A stretch of DNA of 51,436 nt from Pseudomonadota bacterium (GTDB taxonomy: Bacteria > Pseudomonadota > Gammaproteobacteria > Burkholderiales > UBA9220), in assembly GCA_021845865.1 (NCBI GenBank), contig JAJZVC010000019.1:1-51436 (forward strand), in the 5' to 3' direction. Both the position numbers and the translations under genes were made by a program. Shown piece by piece: positions 35,224 through 44,268 of this stretch. The notes below the pieces were generated by a model. The model was given only the letters and a program-made list of their open reading frames with translations. It made no database searches and was not told the DNA's origin. Numbering within the stretch: position 1 is the first letter of the stretch; each line of letters starts with the position of its first letter.

Positions 35224-35895
35224 ATGAGCTTGAGCGTAACTAGTTCCATCGTCTCGGATGCGACGAACACCAAAAACACGGCGGCGTCATCGTCAACGAA
35301 TAGCGTGGCCGATGCCCAGGACCGTTTTCTCAAGTTGCTGGTGACGCAGATGCAGAACCAGGACCCGCTGAACCCCATGGACAACGCCCAGGTGACTACC
35401 CAGATGGCGCAGATTCAGACGGTGAGCGGCATCGAGAAGCTTAACCAGACGCTGCAGTCCCTGAGCGCCTCTTACGCCGCTACCCAGACCATGCAGTCGG
35501 CTTCCATGATCGGCCATAGCGTGCTCACCGATGGCAACCTGCTGACCCTGAAGGGCGGCGCCGCCGTGGCGGGCATCGATCTGAGCGCCGCGGCCGACCA
35601 GGTGGAGGTCGATGTCTACGACCAGTACGGCACCCTGGTGAACACCAACAAGCTCGGCGGACGGGATGTCGGCAGTTTCGCCTTCCAGTGGGACGGCAAG
35701 GACGACAAGGGCAACGCTCTTCCCGACGGCAACTACAGCTTTACCGTGAAGGCGGCCAAGGGGTCCGATAAAGTGGATGCGACGGCTCTGGCCGTTGGGC
35801 TGGTGAACAGCGTGCGGCTGACGTCCACCGGTTCGTTGTTGAACGTGCAGGGCCTTGGCGAAGTCGATATGGCCAAGGTACGGCAGATTTTCTGA
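35224..35895 (+). CDS. flgD: Flagellar hook assembly (capping) protein FlgD
   Basis: A 223-residue hook cap protein. The N-terminal signature DRFLKLLVTQMQNQDPLNPMD is split here by notation but is the standard FlgD motif (residues about 38-58); the C-terminal part contains the Tudor/Fn3-like fold with VEVDVYDQYGTLV, FQWDGKDDKGNALPDGNY. It directs polymerisation of FlgE. GAAGGAG ribosome-binding site upstream; lies in the flgBCDEFG operon. Confidence 0.96.
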   Translation: MSLSVTSSIVSDATNTKNTAASSSTNSVADAQDRFLKLLVTQMQNQDPLNPMDNAQVTTQMAQIQTVSGIEKLNQTLQSLSASYAATQTMQSASMIGHSVLTDGNLLTLKGGAAVAGIDLSAAADQVEVDVYDQYGTLVNTNKLGGRDVGSFAFQWDGKDDKGNALPDGNYSFTVKAAKGSDKVDATALAVGLVNSVRLTSTGSLLNVQGLGEVDMAKVRQIF

Positions 35896-35908
35896 TTAGG
35901 AGGCAGTC

Positions 35909-37336
35909 ATGTCTTTCCAGCAAGGTTTGAGTGGTCTCAACACTTCGTCCAAGAACCTGGACGTCATCGGCAACAACGTCGCCAACGCTCAGACGGTGGG
36001 CTTCAAGGGCTCCCAGGCCCAGTTCGCCGACGTCTACGCGGCCTCCCTGACGGGGGCGGCCGGCACCCAGATCGGTCTCGGCGCCAAGCTGTCGACGGTG
36101 GCCCAGTACTTCACCCAGGGCAACATCTCGGTGTCCAACAACCCTCTCGACATGGCGATCAACGGCAAGGGCTTCTTCCGTATGAGCGACAACGGTGCCG
36201 TCACCTACACCCGCAACGGCCAGTTCCAGACCGACAAGCAGGGCTATATCGTGGACAGCGGCGGCCGGCACCTGACGGGTTACGGCGTGACCACCATCCC
36301 CGACCCCAACAATCCCACCGCCACCATCGACGTGCCGGATACCGGCACGCCGCTTGATCTGCGCATCGACCCCAACGCCCAGAGCAACCCGAAGCAGAGC
36401 GCCAACGCCGTGCTGACCTACAACCTGGATTCCCGTCTGTCGTCGCCGACCCTGGGCTTTGTTCCCACCTCGGCGACCCCGGCGCCCCAGACCTACAACA
36501 GCGCCACCTCCGTCCAGGTTTACGACTCCCTCGGCAATGCCCACAGCCTGACCTCCTATTTCGTCAAGCTGAATTCCATCGGCGGCGTGGCTACCCCCAA
36601 CGCCTGGGCGGTGTTCATGTCCCTGGATGGGGCGCCGATCAACAACGGCGTCAACAACACGGTGGATATCGGTACTAGCGCTGGCGCCAGCCTGGGGCAG
36701 CCGCTGGTGATGCAGTTCAACACCGACGGCACGCTTAACACGGCGGCCGGGTACCGTTCGGGCGGAACCTATAATGGCGCCACGCAGGATGTGACGGGCG
36801 GCACGACCTTCGCTTCCAACCCGCCTCCCATGGTGCGCCTCTACCTGGACCGGGTGGCCACCGCCCTGGGCAAGACCAACGGCGCCACCACCCCGGTGGA
36901 CATCAGCTTCGACATGAAGAGCTCCACACAGTTCGGCGCCGACTTCGCCGTCAGCGTGGCGACCCAGGACGGCTATGCCTCCGGCAAGCTGTCCGGCTTC
37001 AGCATCTCCCCCAACGGCGGCGTGCTGGCCCGCTACACCAACGGCCAGACCACCACCCTGGGTTACGTGCGCCTGACCAACTTCCCCAATCCCCAGGGCC
37101 TGCTGCCCATGGGCAACAACCAGTGGATCGAGACCTCCGCCTCCGGCCAGCCGGTGGAGGGGACGCCGGGCGTGGGTTCCTTCGGCGTCACCCAGTCGGG
37201 GGCGGTGGAGGATTCCAACGTGGACCTGACCCAGGAACTGGTGAACATGATCACCGCCCAGCGCGTGTATCAGGCCAACGCCCAGACCATCAAGACCCAG
37301 GACCAGGTGCTGAACACCCTGGTGAACCTGCGCTAA
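35909..37336 (+). CDS. flgE: Flagellar hook protein FlgE
   Basis: A 475-residue hook protein. N-terminal SFQQGLSGLNTSSKNLDVIG and NNVANAQTVGFKGSQAQF are the rod/hook motif; the C-terminus (VDLTQELVNMITAQRVYQAN, then VLNTLVNLR) is the paired helix. The middle contains the FlgE D1/D2 domains (SVQVYDSLGNAHSLTSYFVK). Somewhat longer than E. coli FlgE (about 402). It has an AGGAGG ribosome-binding site. No self-cleaving or cross-linking feature stands out. Confidence 0.97.
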   Translation: MSFQQGLSGLNTSSKNLDVIGNNVANAQTVGFKGSQAQFADVYAASLTGAAGTQIGLGAKLSTVAQYFTQGNISVSNNPLDMAINGKGFFRMSDNGAVTYTRNGQFQTDKQGYIVDSGGRHLTGYGVTTIPDPNNPTATIDVPDTGTPLDLRIDPNAQSNPKQSANAVLTYNLDSRLSSPTLGFVPTSATPAPQTYNSATSVQVYDSLGNAHSLTSYFVKLNSIGGVATPNAWAVFMSLDGAPINNGVNNTVDIGTSAGASLGQPLVMQFNTDGTLNTAAGYRSGGTYNGATQDVTGGTTFASNPPPMVRLYLDRVATALGKTNGATTPVDISFDMKSSTQFGADFAVSVATQDGYASGKLSGFSISPNGGVLARYTNGQTTTLGYVRLTNFPNPQGLLPMGNNQWIETSASGQPVEGTPGVGSFGVTQSGAVEDSNVDLTQELVNMITAQRVYQANAQTIKTQDQVLNTLVNLR

Positions 37337-37358
37337 GAGCGGCTCGGGAGGCTGAAGC

Positions 37359-38102
37359 GTGGACAAGATGATCTACATCGCCATGACGGGGGCCAAGCAC
37401 GCCATGTATCAGCAGGCGGCGACGGCCCACAACCTGGCGAATGCCTCCACCACCGGTTTCCGCGCCGAACTCAACGCCTTCCGTGCCTTGCCGGTTTACG
37501 GCGACGGCATGCCGACCCGGGTGTTCGTCGCCGACTCCACCGTCGGCGCCGATTTTACCCCCGGCGTGCTGCAGGATACCGGCCGGGACTTGGACGTGGC
37601 GGTCGAGGGCAAGGGCTGGCTCGCGGTGCAGATGCCCGACGGCACCGAGGCCTATACCCGCGACGGCAGCTTGCAGATGAGCCCCAACGGCCTGCTGCAG
37701 ACCCGCCACGGCCTCAACATCATGGGCGATGCGGGGCCTATCGCCATCCCGCCCAACGTCGTCGTGAGCGTCGGCAAGGACGGCACCGTTTCCACCGTGC
37801 CGACGGACCAGACGCCCAATACCGTCGCGGTGCTGGGCCGCATCAAGCTGGTCAATCCCCCCGAGGGGGACCTGGTGAAGAGCGGCGACGGCCTGTTCCG
37901 CCTCAAGGACGGCAACCCCGCGCCCGCCGACGTCAACGTCAAGCTGACTTCCGGCGCCCTGGAGGGCAGCAACGTCAACGTGGTGGATTCCCTGGTCAGC
38001 ATGATCGACCAGGCCCGCGCCTTCGAAATGAACATGCGCCTGCTGCGCACCGCCGACGAGGATTCCCAGCAGGCCAGCCGCATCATGAACCTCAACGGAT
38101 AA
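37359..38102 (+). CDS. flgF: Flagellar basal body rod protein FlgF
   Basis: A 247-residue rod protein: MIYIAMTGAKHAMYQQAATA and HNLANASTTGFRAELNAF at the start, LEGSNVNVVDSLVSMIDQAR at the end. The GTG at 37359 has GGGAGG seven bases upstream; an ATG at 37368 is the alternative. Fourth rod/hook gene after flgB, 22 bases after flgE. Confidence 0.96.
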   Translation: MDKMIYIAMTGAKHAMYQQAATAHNLANASTTGFRAELNAFRALPVYGDGMPTRVFVADSTVGADFTPGVLQDTGRDLDVAVEGKGWLAVQMPDGTEAYTRDGSLQMSPNGLLQTRHGLNIMGDAGPIAIPPNVVVSVGKDGTVSTVPTDQTPNTVAVLGRIKLVNPPEGDLVKSGDGLFRLKDGNPAPADVNVKLTSGALEGSNVNVVDSLVSMIDQARAFEMNMRLLRTADEDSQQASRIMNLNG

Positions 38103-38122
38103 ACGGCCATAAGGATTAAGCC

Positions 38123-38908
38123 ATGATTCGCTCCCTCTGGATCGCCAAAACCGGCCTGGATGCCCAGCAGACCAATATCGACGTCATTTCCAACAACCTG
38201 GCCAACGTCAGCACCAACGGTTTCAAGCGGACCCGGGCGGTCTTCGAGGACCTGCTGTACCAGACCATGCGCCAGCCGGGGGCCCAGTCCTCCCAGCAAA
38301 CCCAGCTTCCCTCCGGTTTCCAGCTCGGCACCGGCGTCCGCCCCGTGGCGGCGGAGCGCATCCATACCCAGGGCAACCTGCAGCAGACGGGTAATTCCCT
38401 CGACGTGGCCATCAACGGCAGGGGTTTCTTTCAAATCCTGATGCCCGACGGCTCCACGGCCTACACGCGGGACGGTTCGTTCCAGATGGACAACCAGGGG
38501 CAGGTGGTGACCTCCAGCGGCTACCAGGTGCAGCCGGCCCTGACCATTCCCGCCGACGCCCTGTCCGTCACCATCGCCAAGGACGGCACGGTGTCGGTCA
38601 CCCAGCCCGGCAACCCGCCCCAGACCACCCAGATCGGCAATATCCAGCTGGTGAACTTCGTCAACCCGGCCGGTTTGCAGAGCATGGGCGAAAACCTTTA
38701 CGTGGAGACGGCCTCCTCCGGCGCGCCCCAGCCCAACACCCCCGGCACCAACGGCCTGGGCGTGCTCAACCAGGGTTACGTGGAAACCTCCAACGTCAAC
38801 GTGGCGGAAGAACTGGTGAACATGATTCAGGCGCAACGGGCCTACGAACTCAATTCCAAGGCGATTACCGTTTCCGACCAGATGCTCCAGCGGTTGACGC
38901 AGCTCTAA
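38123..38908 (+). CDS. flgG: Flagellar distal rod protein FlgG
   Basis: A 261-residue distal rod protein with the classic [20 protein letters not shown] start, [24 protein letters not shown], and C-terminal [20 protein letters not shown]. The FlgG-specific insert ([12 protein letters not shown]) is present. Length is exactly that of the family. Last gene of the first flagellar operon; it is followed by a strong palindrome. Confidence 0.98.
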   Translation: MIRSLWIAKTGLDAQQTNIDVISNNLANVSTNGFKRTRAVFEDLLYQTMRQPGAQSSQQTQLPSGFQLGTGVRPVAAERIHTQGNLQQTGNSLDVAINGRGFFQILMPDGSTAYTRDGSFQMDNQGQVVTSSGYQVQPALTIPADALSVTIAKDGTVSVTQPGNPPQTTQIGNIQLVNFVNPAGLQSMGENLYVETASSGAPQPNTPGTNGLGVLNQGYVETSNVNVAEELVNMIQAQRAYELNSKAITVSDQMLQRLTQL

Positions 38909-38932
38909 GGCGGCTATCGGCTTAGGGGTCCG

Positions 38933-38961
38933 GCCCCGGCGGCAAAAATTGCCGCCGGGGC
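38933..38961. promoter_or_regulatory. Palindrome 2 upstream of the flgH sigma-54 promoter (putative enhancer)
   Basis: A perfect 13-bp inverted repeat around an AAA loop; core GCGGCAA-AAA-TTGCCGC (38939-38955). Its centre (38947) is 97 bases before the -12 GC. It lacks the T-run of an intrinsic terminator although it follows flgG. Core identical to the palindrome before flgB apart from the three central bases. Confidence 0.62.
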
Positions 38962-39030
38962 GTTGCCGCTTGCGGCGGGCGTTCGCAGGGGGGCGGCCAG
39001 GGGAAAGGGTTTGCGCGTTTCTCGCGGACA

Positions 39031-39046
39031 TGGCACGTGAATTGCT
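39031..39046 (+). promoter_or_regulatory. Sigma-54 promoter of flgHIJ
   Basis: TGGCACGTGAATTGCT is a perfect match to TGGCAC-N5-TTGCW. It lies 37 bases before the flgH ATG in the 175-base gap after flgG. Confidence 0.9.
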
Positions 39047-39083
39047 TCTTTGGTATGCAAATGCAAGTCAAGGAGGCTTCACG

Positions 39084-39776
39084 ATGTCGCGCAACGCCCT
39101 AGGATTCGGATTGTTGGCCCTGCTGGTGGCCGGCTGCGCCACTCCCCCGTCCACCAACGTGTATCAGCCCATGTCGGCGCGTCCCGCGCCGCTGCCCCAG
39201 GCGCAAGGCGGGAACGGCGCCATCTACCAGGCGGGGACGAGCCGCATGAACCTCTTCGAGGACCGCCGCGCCCGCTACGTGGGAGACACCCTGACCGTGG
39301 TGATCAACGAGAAGAACAGCGTCAGCTCCAAAACCAACAAGACCGACAGCCACAGCAGCAGCAACACCTACAAGCTCGACCCGCGCATTTTCGGCGGCGG
39401 CACGTCGAGCTCGACGGGCGGCACGACCACCGTCAGCACCACCCTCCTCGATTCCTCTGCCGCCAATTCGGCCCAGGACAAGAACCAGAACGACAATTCG
39501 GGCACCTTCACCGGCACCATCACCGTCACGGTGGTGGAAGTGCTGCCCAACGGCAACCTGATCGTCAGCGGCGAGAAGCAGATCGCCGTGGATCACAAGA
39601 CCGAGTACCTGAGGCTTTCCGGCGTCGTGAACCCGACCAACGTCACCGGCGCCAATACGGTGAGCTCGACCCAGATCGCCGATGCGCGGGTCGAGTACAA
39701 GGGCGACGAGAGTCTCGACAAGGCGCAGCTGATGAGCTTCCTGACCCGCTTCTTCCTGACGGTGATGCCGTTCTGA
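39084..39776 (+). CDS. flgH: Flagellar L-ring lipoprotein FlgH
   Basis: A 230-residue outer-membrane L-ring protein. Lipoprotein signal [17 protein letters not shown] has the lipobox VAGC. Family motifs: [30 protein letters not shown], broken here as GAIYQ and [13 protein letters not shown], then [20 protein letters not shown] and [12 protein letters not shown]. The ATG at 39084 has AAGGAGG (39070-39076) seven bases upstream, which rules out longer in-frame openings. Its TGA overlaps the flgI ATG by one base. Confidence 0.97.
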   Translation: MSRNALGFGLLALLVAGCATPPSTNVYQPMSARPAPLPQAQGGNGAIYQAGTSRMNLFEDRRARYVGDTLTVVINEKNSVSSKTNKTDSHSSSNTYKLDPRIFGGGTSSSTGGTTTVSTTLLDSSAANSAQDKNQNDNSGTFTGTITVTVVEVLPNGNLIVSGEKQIAVDHKTEYLRLSGVVNPTNVTGANTVSSTQIADARVEYKGDESLDKAQLMSFLTRFFLTVMPF

Positions 39777-40900
39777 TGGCGAAAGGGCAGATGATGAACA
39801 GACTCTGGCGGCAACTCGCGTTCTTCCTGGCGGCGGTCTGCTTCGCGGCGGGTGCGCAGGCGGAACGAATCAAGGACTTGGCCTCGGTGCAGGGGGTCCG
39901 TTCCAACCAGCTGGTGGGCTACGGCCTGGTGGTGGGCCTGGACGGCACCGGCGACCAGACCACCCAGACCCCTTTCACGGTGCAGAGCATCATCAGCATG
40001 ATGAACCAGCTCGGCATCGTCATCCCCCCCGGCACCAACCTGCAGCTGAAAAACGTGGCGGCGGTGATGGTGACCGCGGCGTTGCCGGCCTACGCCCGGC
40101 CCGGCCAGGAAATCGACGTCACCGTGTCCTCCATGGGCAACGCCAAATCCCTGCGGGGCGGCACCTTGCTGATGACCCCGCTGAAGGGCGCCGACAACCA
40201 GGTTTACGCCATTGCCCAGGGCAACGTGGTGATCGGCGGCGCCGGCGCGGCAGCCGGCGGCGCCAGCACCCAGGTGAACCAGTTGTCCTCCGGCCGCATC
40301 GCCGCCGGGGCGACGGTGGAGCGGGGGGTGAACACGCCCCTGGGGCAGGGGGAGTTCGTCAACCTGGAGCTGCACGACACCGACTTCACCACCGCCAACC
40401 GCGTGTCCCAGGCCATCAATCTCGCCTACGGCAGCGGCACCGCGCGGGCCTTGGACGGGCGCCTGATCCAGGTGGCCGCCCCCGGGGACAACAACCAGCG
40501 GGTGGCCTTCCTCTCCCGCGTCGAGAACCTGCACGTGGAGCCGGGGGAGACGGCGGCCAAGGTGATACTCAATGCCCGCACCGGCTCCATCGTCATGAAC
40601 CAGACCGTGACGGTGGAACCCTGTGCCGTGGCCCATGGCAACCTGTCGGTGACCATCAGTTCCGAGCCGGTGGTGAGCCAGCCCGGCGCGCTGTCGCCGG
40701 GGAGGACGGTGGCGCTGCAACGGTCCCAGATCGAGATCAAGGCCGACAAGGGGCAGCTGGTATCCGTGCCGCAAAGCGTTTCGTTGAGCGATGTGGTGAA
40801 GGCCCTCAACTCCGTCGGGGCCACGGCCCAGGACCTGCTCTCCATCCTCCAGGCCATGAAGGCGGCCGGCGCTCTGCGCGCCGAGCTGGAAGTGATATGA
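39776..40900 (+). CDS. flgI: Flagellar P-ring protein FlgI
   Basis: A 374-residue periplasmic P-ring protein. Signal peptide ([20 protein letters not shown], cleavage before ERIKDL) then the diagnostic [20 protein letters not shown] and [11 protein letters not shown]; later [20 protein letters not shown]. The start is uncertain: ATG 39776 overlaps the flgH stop, while ATG 39794 has AAAGGG six bases upstream and gives a shorter, standard signal peptide. Assembly depends on FlgA, encoded upstream on the other strand. Confidence 0.96.
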   Translation: MAKGQMMNRLWRQLAFFLAAVCFAAGAQAERIKDLASVQGVRSNQLVGYGLVVGLDGTGDQTTQTPFTVQSIISMMNQLGIVIPPGTNLQLKNVAAVMVTAALPAYARPGQEIDVTVSSMGNAKSLRGGTLLMTPLKGADNQVYAIAQGNVVIGGAGAAAGGASTQVNQLSSGRIAAGATVERGVNTPLGQGEFVNLELHDTDFTTANRVSQAINLAYGSGTARALDGRLIQVAAPGDNNQRVAFLSRVENLHVEPGETAAKVILNARTGSIVMNQTVTVEPCAVAHGNLSVTISSEPVVSQPGALSPGRTVALQRSQIEIKADKGQLVSVPQSVSLSDVVKALNSVGATAQDLLSILQAMKAAGALRAELEVI

Positions 40901-40922
40901 TGGGCCGGGTCTAGCCACGGCC

Positions 40923-41879
40923 GTGGCTTCTTCACTGATGTCGGTTCCGCATAGCGCCATGAACTCCAACGTCGATCTTACCTCCAGGCTGGCACTGGAT
41001 GTCCAGAGCGTGGACAGCCTGCGCCTGCAGGCCAAGCAGGACCCCCTGGCGGCGGTCAAGTCGGCGGCCAAGCAGTTCGAGGCCATGTTCCTGAACATCC
41101 TCTTCAAGAGCATGCGCGACGCCACGCCCCAGGACTCGCTGTTCGATAGCAGCCAGAGCCGCATGTTCACCCAGATGCTGGACCAGCAGATGGCGCAGAA
41201 AATTTCCACCACCGGCAAGGGAATAGGGCTGGCCGAGGCGCTGACGCAGCAACTGATGCGCGCCTATAAGAACAATACGCCCCCCAGCGCCCAGGCGGAC
41301 GGCAAGGAGGCGCAGGCCTACCCCCTCAAGGCGGAGGCGGCCCCGATGCCTCTAAATCAAGGCTTGCCGGCCTCGGGTCTGCCGCTTTCCTCCCCGTCCG
41401 GCGGCGACGGGCGCAAGGAATTCGTCGGCCGCCTCTGGCCTCACGCGGTGGAGGCGGGCCAATCCCTCGGCGTGCCGCCCCACTTCCTGATTGCCCAGGC
41501 GGCCCTGGAAAGCGGCTGGGGCAAGGGGGAGATCCGCGGCGCGGACGGAAAACCCAGCTACAACCTGTTCGGCGTCAAGGCCGGAGCCGGCTGGAAGGGG
41601 GAGGTGGTCCACGCCGCCACCACCGAATACGTCAACGGCCAGGCCCAGGCGACGACGGAGCCCTTCCGCGCCTATGCCTCCTATGCCGATGCCTTCCGCG
41701 ATTACGCCGGCTTGCTGGCCAACAACCCTCGCTATGCCTCCGTGCTGCAGCACTCCGCCGACCCCAACGCCTTCGCCCAGGAGCTGCAGCGGGCGGGGTA
41801 CGCCACCGACCCCATGTACGCCTCCAAGCTGTCCCGCATCATGGCCAGCAACGCCTTCCGGGAAGCTCTCGCCGGCTGA
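40923..41879 (+). CDS. flgJ: Flagellar rod assembly protein / peptidoglycan hydrolase FlgJ
   Basis: A 318-residue two-domain protein. The N-terminal rod-binding domain has AAKQFEAMFLNILFKSMRDA and LFDSSQSRMFTQMLDQQMAQ; the C-terminal glucosaminidase domain has FLIAQAALESGWGKGEI (catalytic Glu) and YNLFGVKAGAGWKGE. It scaffolds the rod and opens a hole in peptidoglycan for it. The start is unclear: GTG 40923, ATG 40938 and ATG 40959 are all in frame and none has a good ribosome-binding site. Confidence 0.95.
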   Translation: MASSLMSVPHSAMNSNVDLTSRLALDVQSVDSLRLQAKQDPLAAVKSAAKQFEAMFLNILFKSMRDATPQDSLFDSSQSRMFTQMLDQQMAQKISTTGKGIGLAEALTQQLMRAYKNNTPPSAQADGKEAQAYPLKAEAAPMPLNQGLPASGLPLSSPSGGDGRKEFVGRLWPHAVEAGQSLGVPPHFLIAQAALESGWGKGEIRGADGKPSYNLFGVKAGAGWKGEVVHAATTEYVNGQAQATTEPFRAYASYADAFRDYAGLLANNPRYASVLQHSADPNAFAQELQRAGYATDPMYASKLSRIMASNAFREALAG

Positions 41880-41897
41880 GGCGCGGGGCTTGCCGAT

Positions 41898-41916
41898 GGC
41901 GGCAATAATTGCCGTC
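41898..41916. promoter_or_regulatory. Palindrome 3 upstream of the flgK sigma-54 promoter (putative enhancer)
   Basis: GCGGCAA-TAA-TTGCCGT (41899-41915), again the same core. Centre 41907 is 75 bases before the -12 GC. It lies 18 bases after the flgJ stop and has no adjacent T-run long enough for a terminator. Confidence 0.58.
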
Positions 41917-41968
41917 CCTTGGTTCCTTGAAAACCTCCAACGCCAGCGCTGATAAGGCTTTCCAATAT

Positions 41969-41984
41969 TGGCACGTTTTGTGCT
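41969..41984 (+). promoter_or_regulatory. Sigma-54 promoter of flgKL
   Basis: TGGCACGTTTTGTGCT matches TGGCAC-N5-TTGCW except for one T-to-G change. It is followed by a leader of about 100 bases before flgK in a 215-base gap that otherwise holds only the palindrome. Confidence 0.78.
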
Positions 41985-42094
41985 GAAATCAGGGCAAGCG
42001 TTATGGAATGTCGGCTCAAGAATTTCCGATTCGTGCCGAAAAATACTGAACGTCCCGACATGTATCAAACGGTCGGGGCGCGGGAGAAAGAAAC

Positions 42095-44257
42095 ATGGGA
42101 AGCATCTACGGAACCGGTATCAGCGCCCTGCTGGCCTCGCAGGCGGGAATCCTGACGACCCAGCACAACATCGCCAACGTCAACACGGATGGCTACCACC
42201 GTCAGCAGACCATCCAGGTGACCAACGTGCCCCAGTTCACCGGCGCCGGGTTTATCGGCAACGGCGTGAACGTGGATACCGTGAAGCGCATCTACAACCA
42301 GTACCTGGACGCCCAGGTGCTGCAAACCGATGCCCAGCAGAACCAGCTGCAGGCCTATTACGACCAGATCAGCCAGATCGACAACATGCTGGCGGACCAG
42401 ACCTCGGGCCTGACTCCCGCCCTGAGTTCCTTTTTTCAGGGCGTTGGCGACGTGGCGGCCAACCCCAGCTCGATTCCCGCCCGCCAGTCCATGATCGGCA
42501 CCGCCCAGGCGATGGTGTCGCGGATTCACGCCCTCGACAGCCGTTTGCGGGACATCCGCACCGGCATCAATACCCAGCTCACCAGCGTCACCCAGCAGAT
42601 CAACTCCTATTCCACCCAGATCGCCAGCCTGAACAAGCAGATCGCGGTCGCCGAGAGCTCCGCCGGCACGGACCAGGCCAACGATCTGCACGACCAGCGC
42701 GACCAGCTGGTGGCGAACCTGAACAAGCTGGTGAAGGCCAATGTCGTGGTGCAGAGCGACGGCAGCTACAACGTCTTCATCGGCAACGGCCAGGCGCTGG
42801 TGGTGGGGCAGAGCACCTATCAGCTTTCCGCCCGGCAATCCCTGGACGATCAGGAGCAGCTCGACCTGTTCTACCAGACCAGCCCGGGAACCAACAATTA
42901 CGTGGCCATCAAGTCCGATCTGCTGACCGGCGGCCAATTGGGCGGCCTGCTGAAGTTCCGCAGCGAAAGCCTGGATGCCGCCCAGAACGCCCTGGGACGG
43001 GTTGCCATCGGCATCGCCCAGACCTTCAACGACCAGCACCGTTTGGGGACGGACCTCAACGGCCTGGCCGGCGGGGATTTCTTCACCGTGGGTCAGCCCT
43101 CGGTGCTGCCCAACACCCAGAACACGGGGACGGGCGCGGTGTCGGCGAGCATCAATGACGTCGGCGCCCTGACCACCAGCGACTACAGCCTCTCCTATCT
43201 CGGCGGCAACAACTACAGCCTGATTCGCCTGTCCGATAACACCACCACCAACTTCACCAGCGCGGTGCCGGCGACGAAAACGGTGGACGGCATGACCATC
43301 AAGATTACCGCGGTGCCCAACGCCAACGACAGCTTCCTCATCCGGCCCACCCGCAACGGCTCGCGGGACATGGACGTGGCCATCAGCGATGCCAGCCGGA
43401 TTGCCGCCGCCGCGCCGATGCGGACCAACGCCACTTCCACCAACACGGGAACGGGGGCGATTTCCCTCGGGTCCGTGGTGCCGCCGGTGGGCAATGTCAC
43501 CCTTACCTTCAACGGTGCCGCCAACGCCTTCGACGTGGTGGACAACACCACCGGCGCGACCATCGCCGCCGCCGTTCCCTATACCGGCGCCAATCAGGTG
43601 ATCCAGTATCCGGCGGGCACCGGCTGGCCGATCAACGTATCCGCCCCCGCCGGCGGCACCGTGATCAACGTCAACAAGACCGCCACCAGCGTCGCGTCCG
43701 GCAGCGCTACCGTCAGTCCGACGGTGGACAACAACGTGACGGTGACTTTTACCGATGCCACCCACTACAACGTGGTGGACGCCAACGGCAACAACCTGGC
43801 GCTCAACGTGGTGTATAGTCCCGCCACCGGCGCCACCCTGGCCTATAATGGCTGGACGGCCAACCTGTCTGGCGCGCCGGCCACCGGTGACACCTTCACC
43901 GTCGCGCCCAACGTCAACGGCACGATGGACAACCGCAACGCCCTGGCCTTGGCGGCCCTGCAAACCAAGAGCACGATGGTGAACAACAGTTCCGGTTCGC
44001 CCACCACGTCCTATGTCGGCGCTTACAGCCAGATGGTGAGCGAGGTGGGAAACAAGACGAAGGAAATCGATATCACCAACAAGGCGCAAAAAACCTTGGT
44101 GGACCAAGTGAAACAATCCCAGCAGTCCCTCTCCGGGGTCAACCTGGACGAGGAAGCGGCGAACCTGATCCGCTACCAGCAGGCCTACCAGGCGGCGGGC
44201 AAGATGATCCAGGTGGCGACCACCATGTTCGACACGCTGCTCAGCCTGGGCAAGTAA
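42095..44257 (+). CDS. flgK: Hook-filament junction protein FlgK (HAP1), enlarged
   Basis: A 720-residue hook-associated protein, longer than E. coli FlgK (about 547). N-terminus: IYGTGISALLASQAGILTTQ and HNIANVNTDGYHRQQ; C-terminus: SGVNLDEEAANLIRYQQAYQ and VATTMFDTLLSLGK, both typical. The extra length is in the surface-exposed middle (about 380-610), with beta-rich repeats such as NAFDVVDNTTGATIA and HYNVVDANGNNLALNV, each ending near TGDTFTV or NDSFLI. Ribosome-binding site GGGAGAAAG. First gene of the flgKL operon. Confidence 0.96.
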   Translation: MGSIYGTGISALLASQAGILTTQHNIANVNTDGYHRQQTIQVTNVPQFTGAGFIGNGVNVDTVKRIYNQYLDAQVLQTDAQQNQLQAYYDQISQIDNMLADQTSGLTPALSSFFQGVGDVAANPSSIPARQSMIGTAQAMVSRIHALDSRLRDIRTGINTQLTSVTQQINSYSTQIASLNKQIAVAESSAGTDQANDLHDQRDQLVANLNKLVKANVVVQSDGSYNVFIGNGQALVVGQSTYQLSARQSLDDQEQLDLFYQTSPGTNNYVAIKSDLLTGGQLGGLLKFRSESLDAAQNALGRVAIGIAQTFNDQHRLGTDLNGLAGGDFFTVGQPSVLPNTQNTGTGAVSASINDVGALTTSDYSLSYLGGNNYSLIRLSDNTTTNFTSAVPATKTVDGMTIKITAVPNANDSFLIRPTRNGSRDMDVAISDASRIAAAAPMRTNATSTNTGTGAISLGSVVPPVGNVTLTFNGAANAFDVVDNTTGATIAAAVPYTGANQVIQYPAGTGWPINVSAPAGGTVINVNKTATSVASGSATVSPTVDNNVTVTFTDATHYNVVDANGNNLALNVVYSPATGATLAYNGWTANLSGAPATGDTFTVAPNVNGTMDNRNALALAALQTKSTMVNNSSGSPTTSYVGAYSQMVSEVGNKTKEIDITNKAQKTLVDQVKQSQQSLSGVNLDEEAANLIRYQQAYQAAGKMIQVATTMFDTLLSLGK

Positions 44258-44268
44258 GGAGATAGATC

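Noticed and set aside
38933-38961. Intrinsic terminator after flgG
   Set aside because: Strong stem but no T-run on either strand; the shared core with two other promoter-proximal palindromes favours a protein-binding site.
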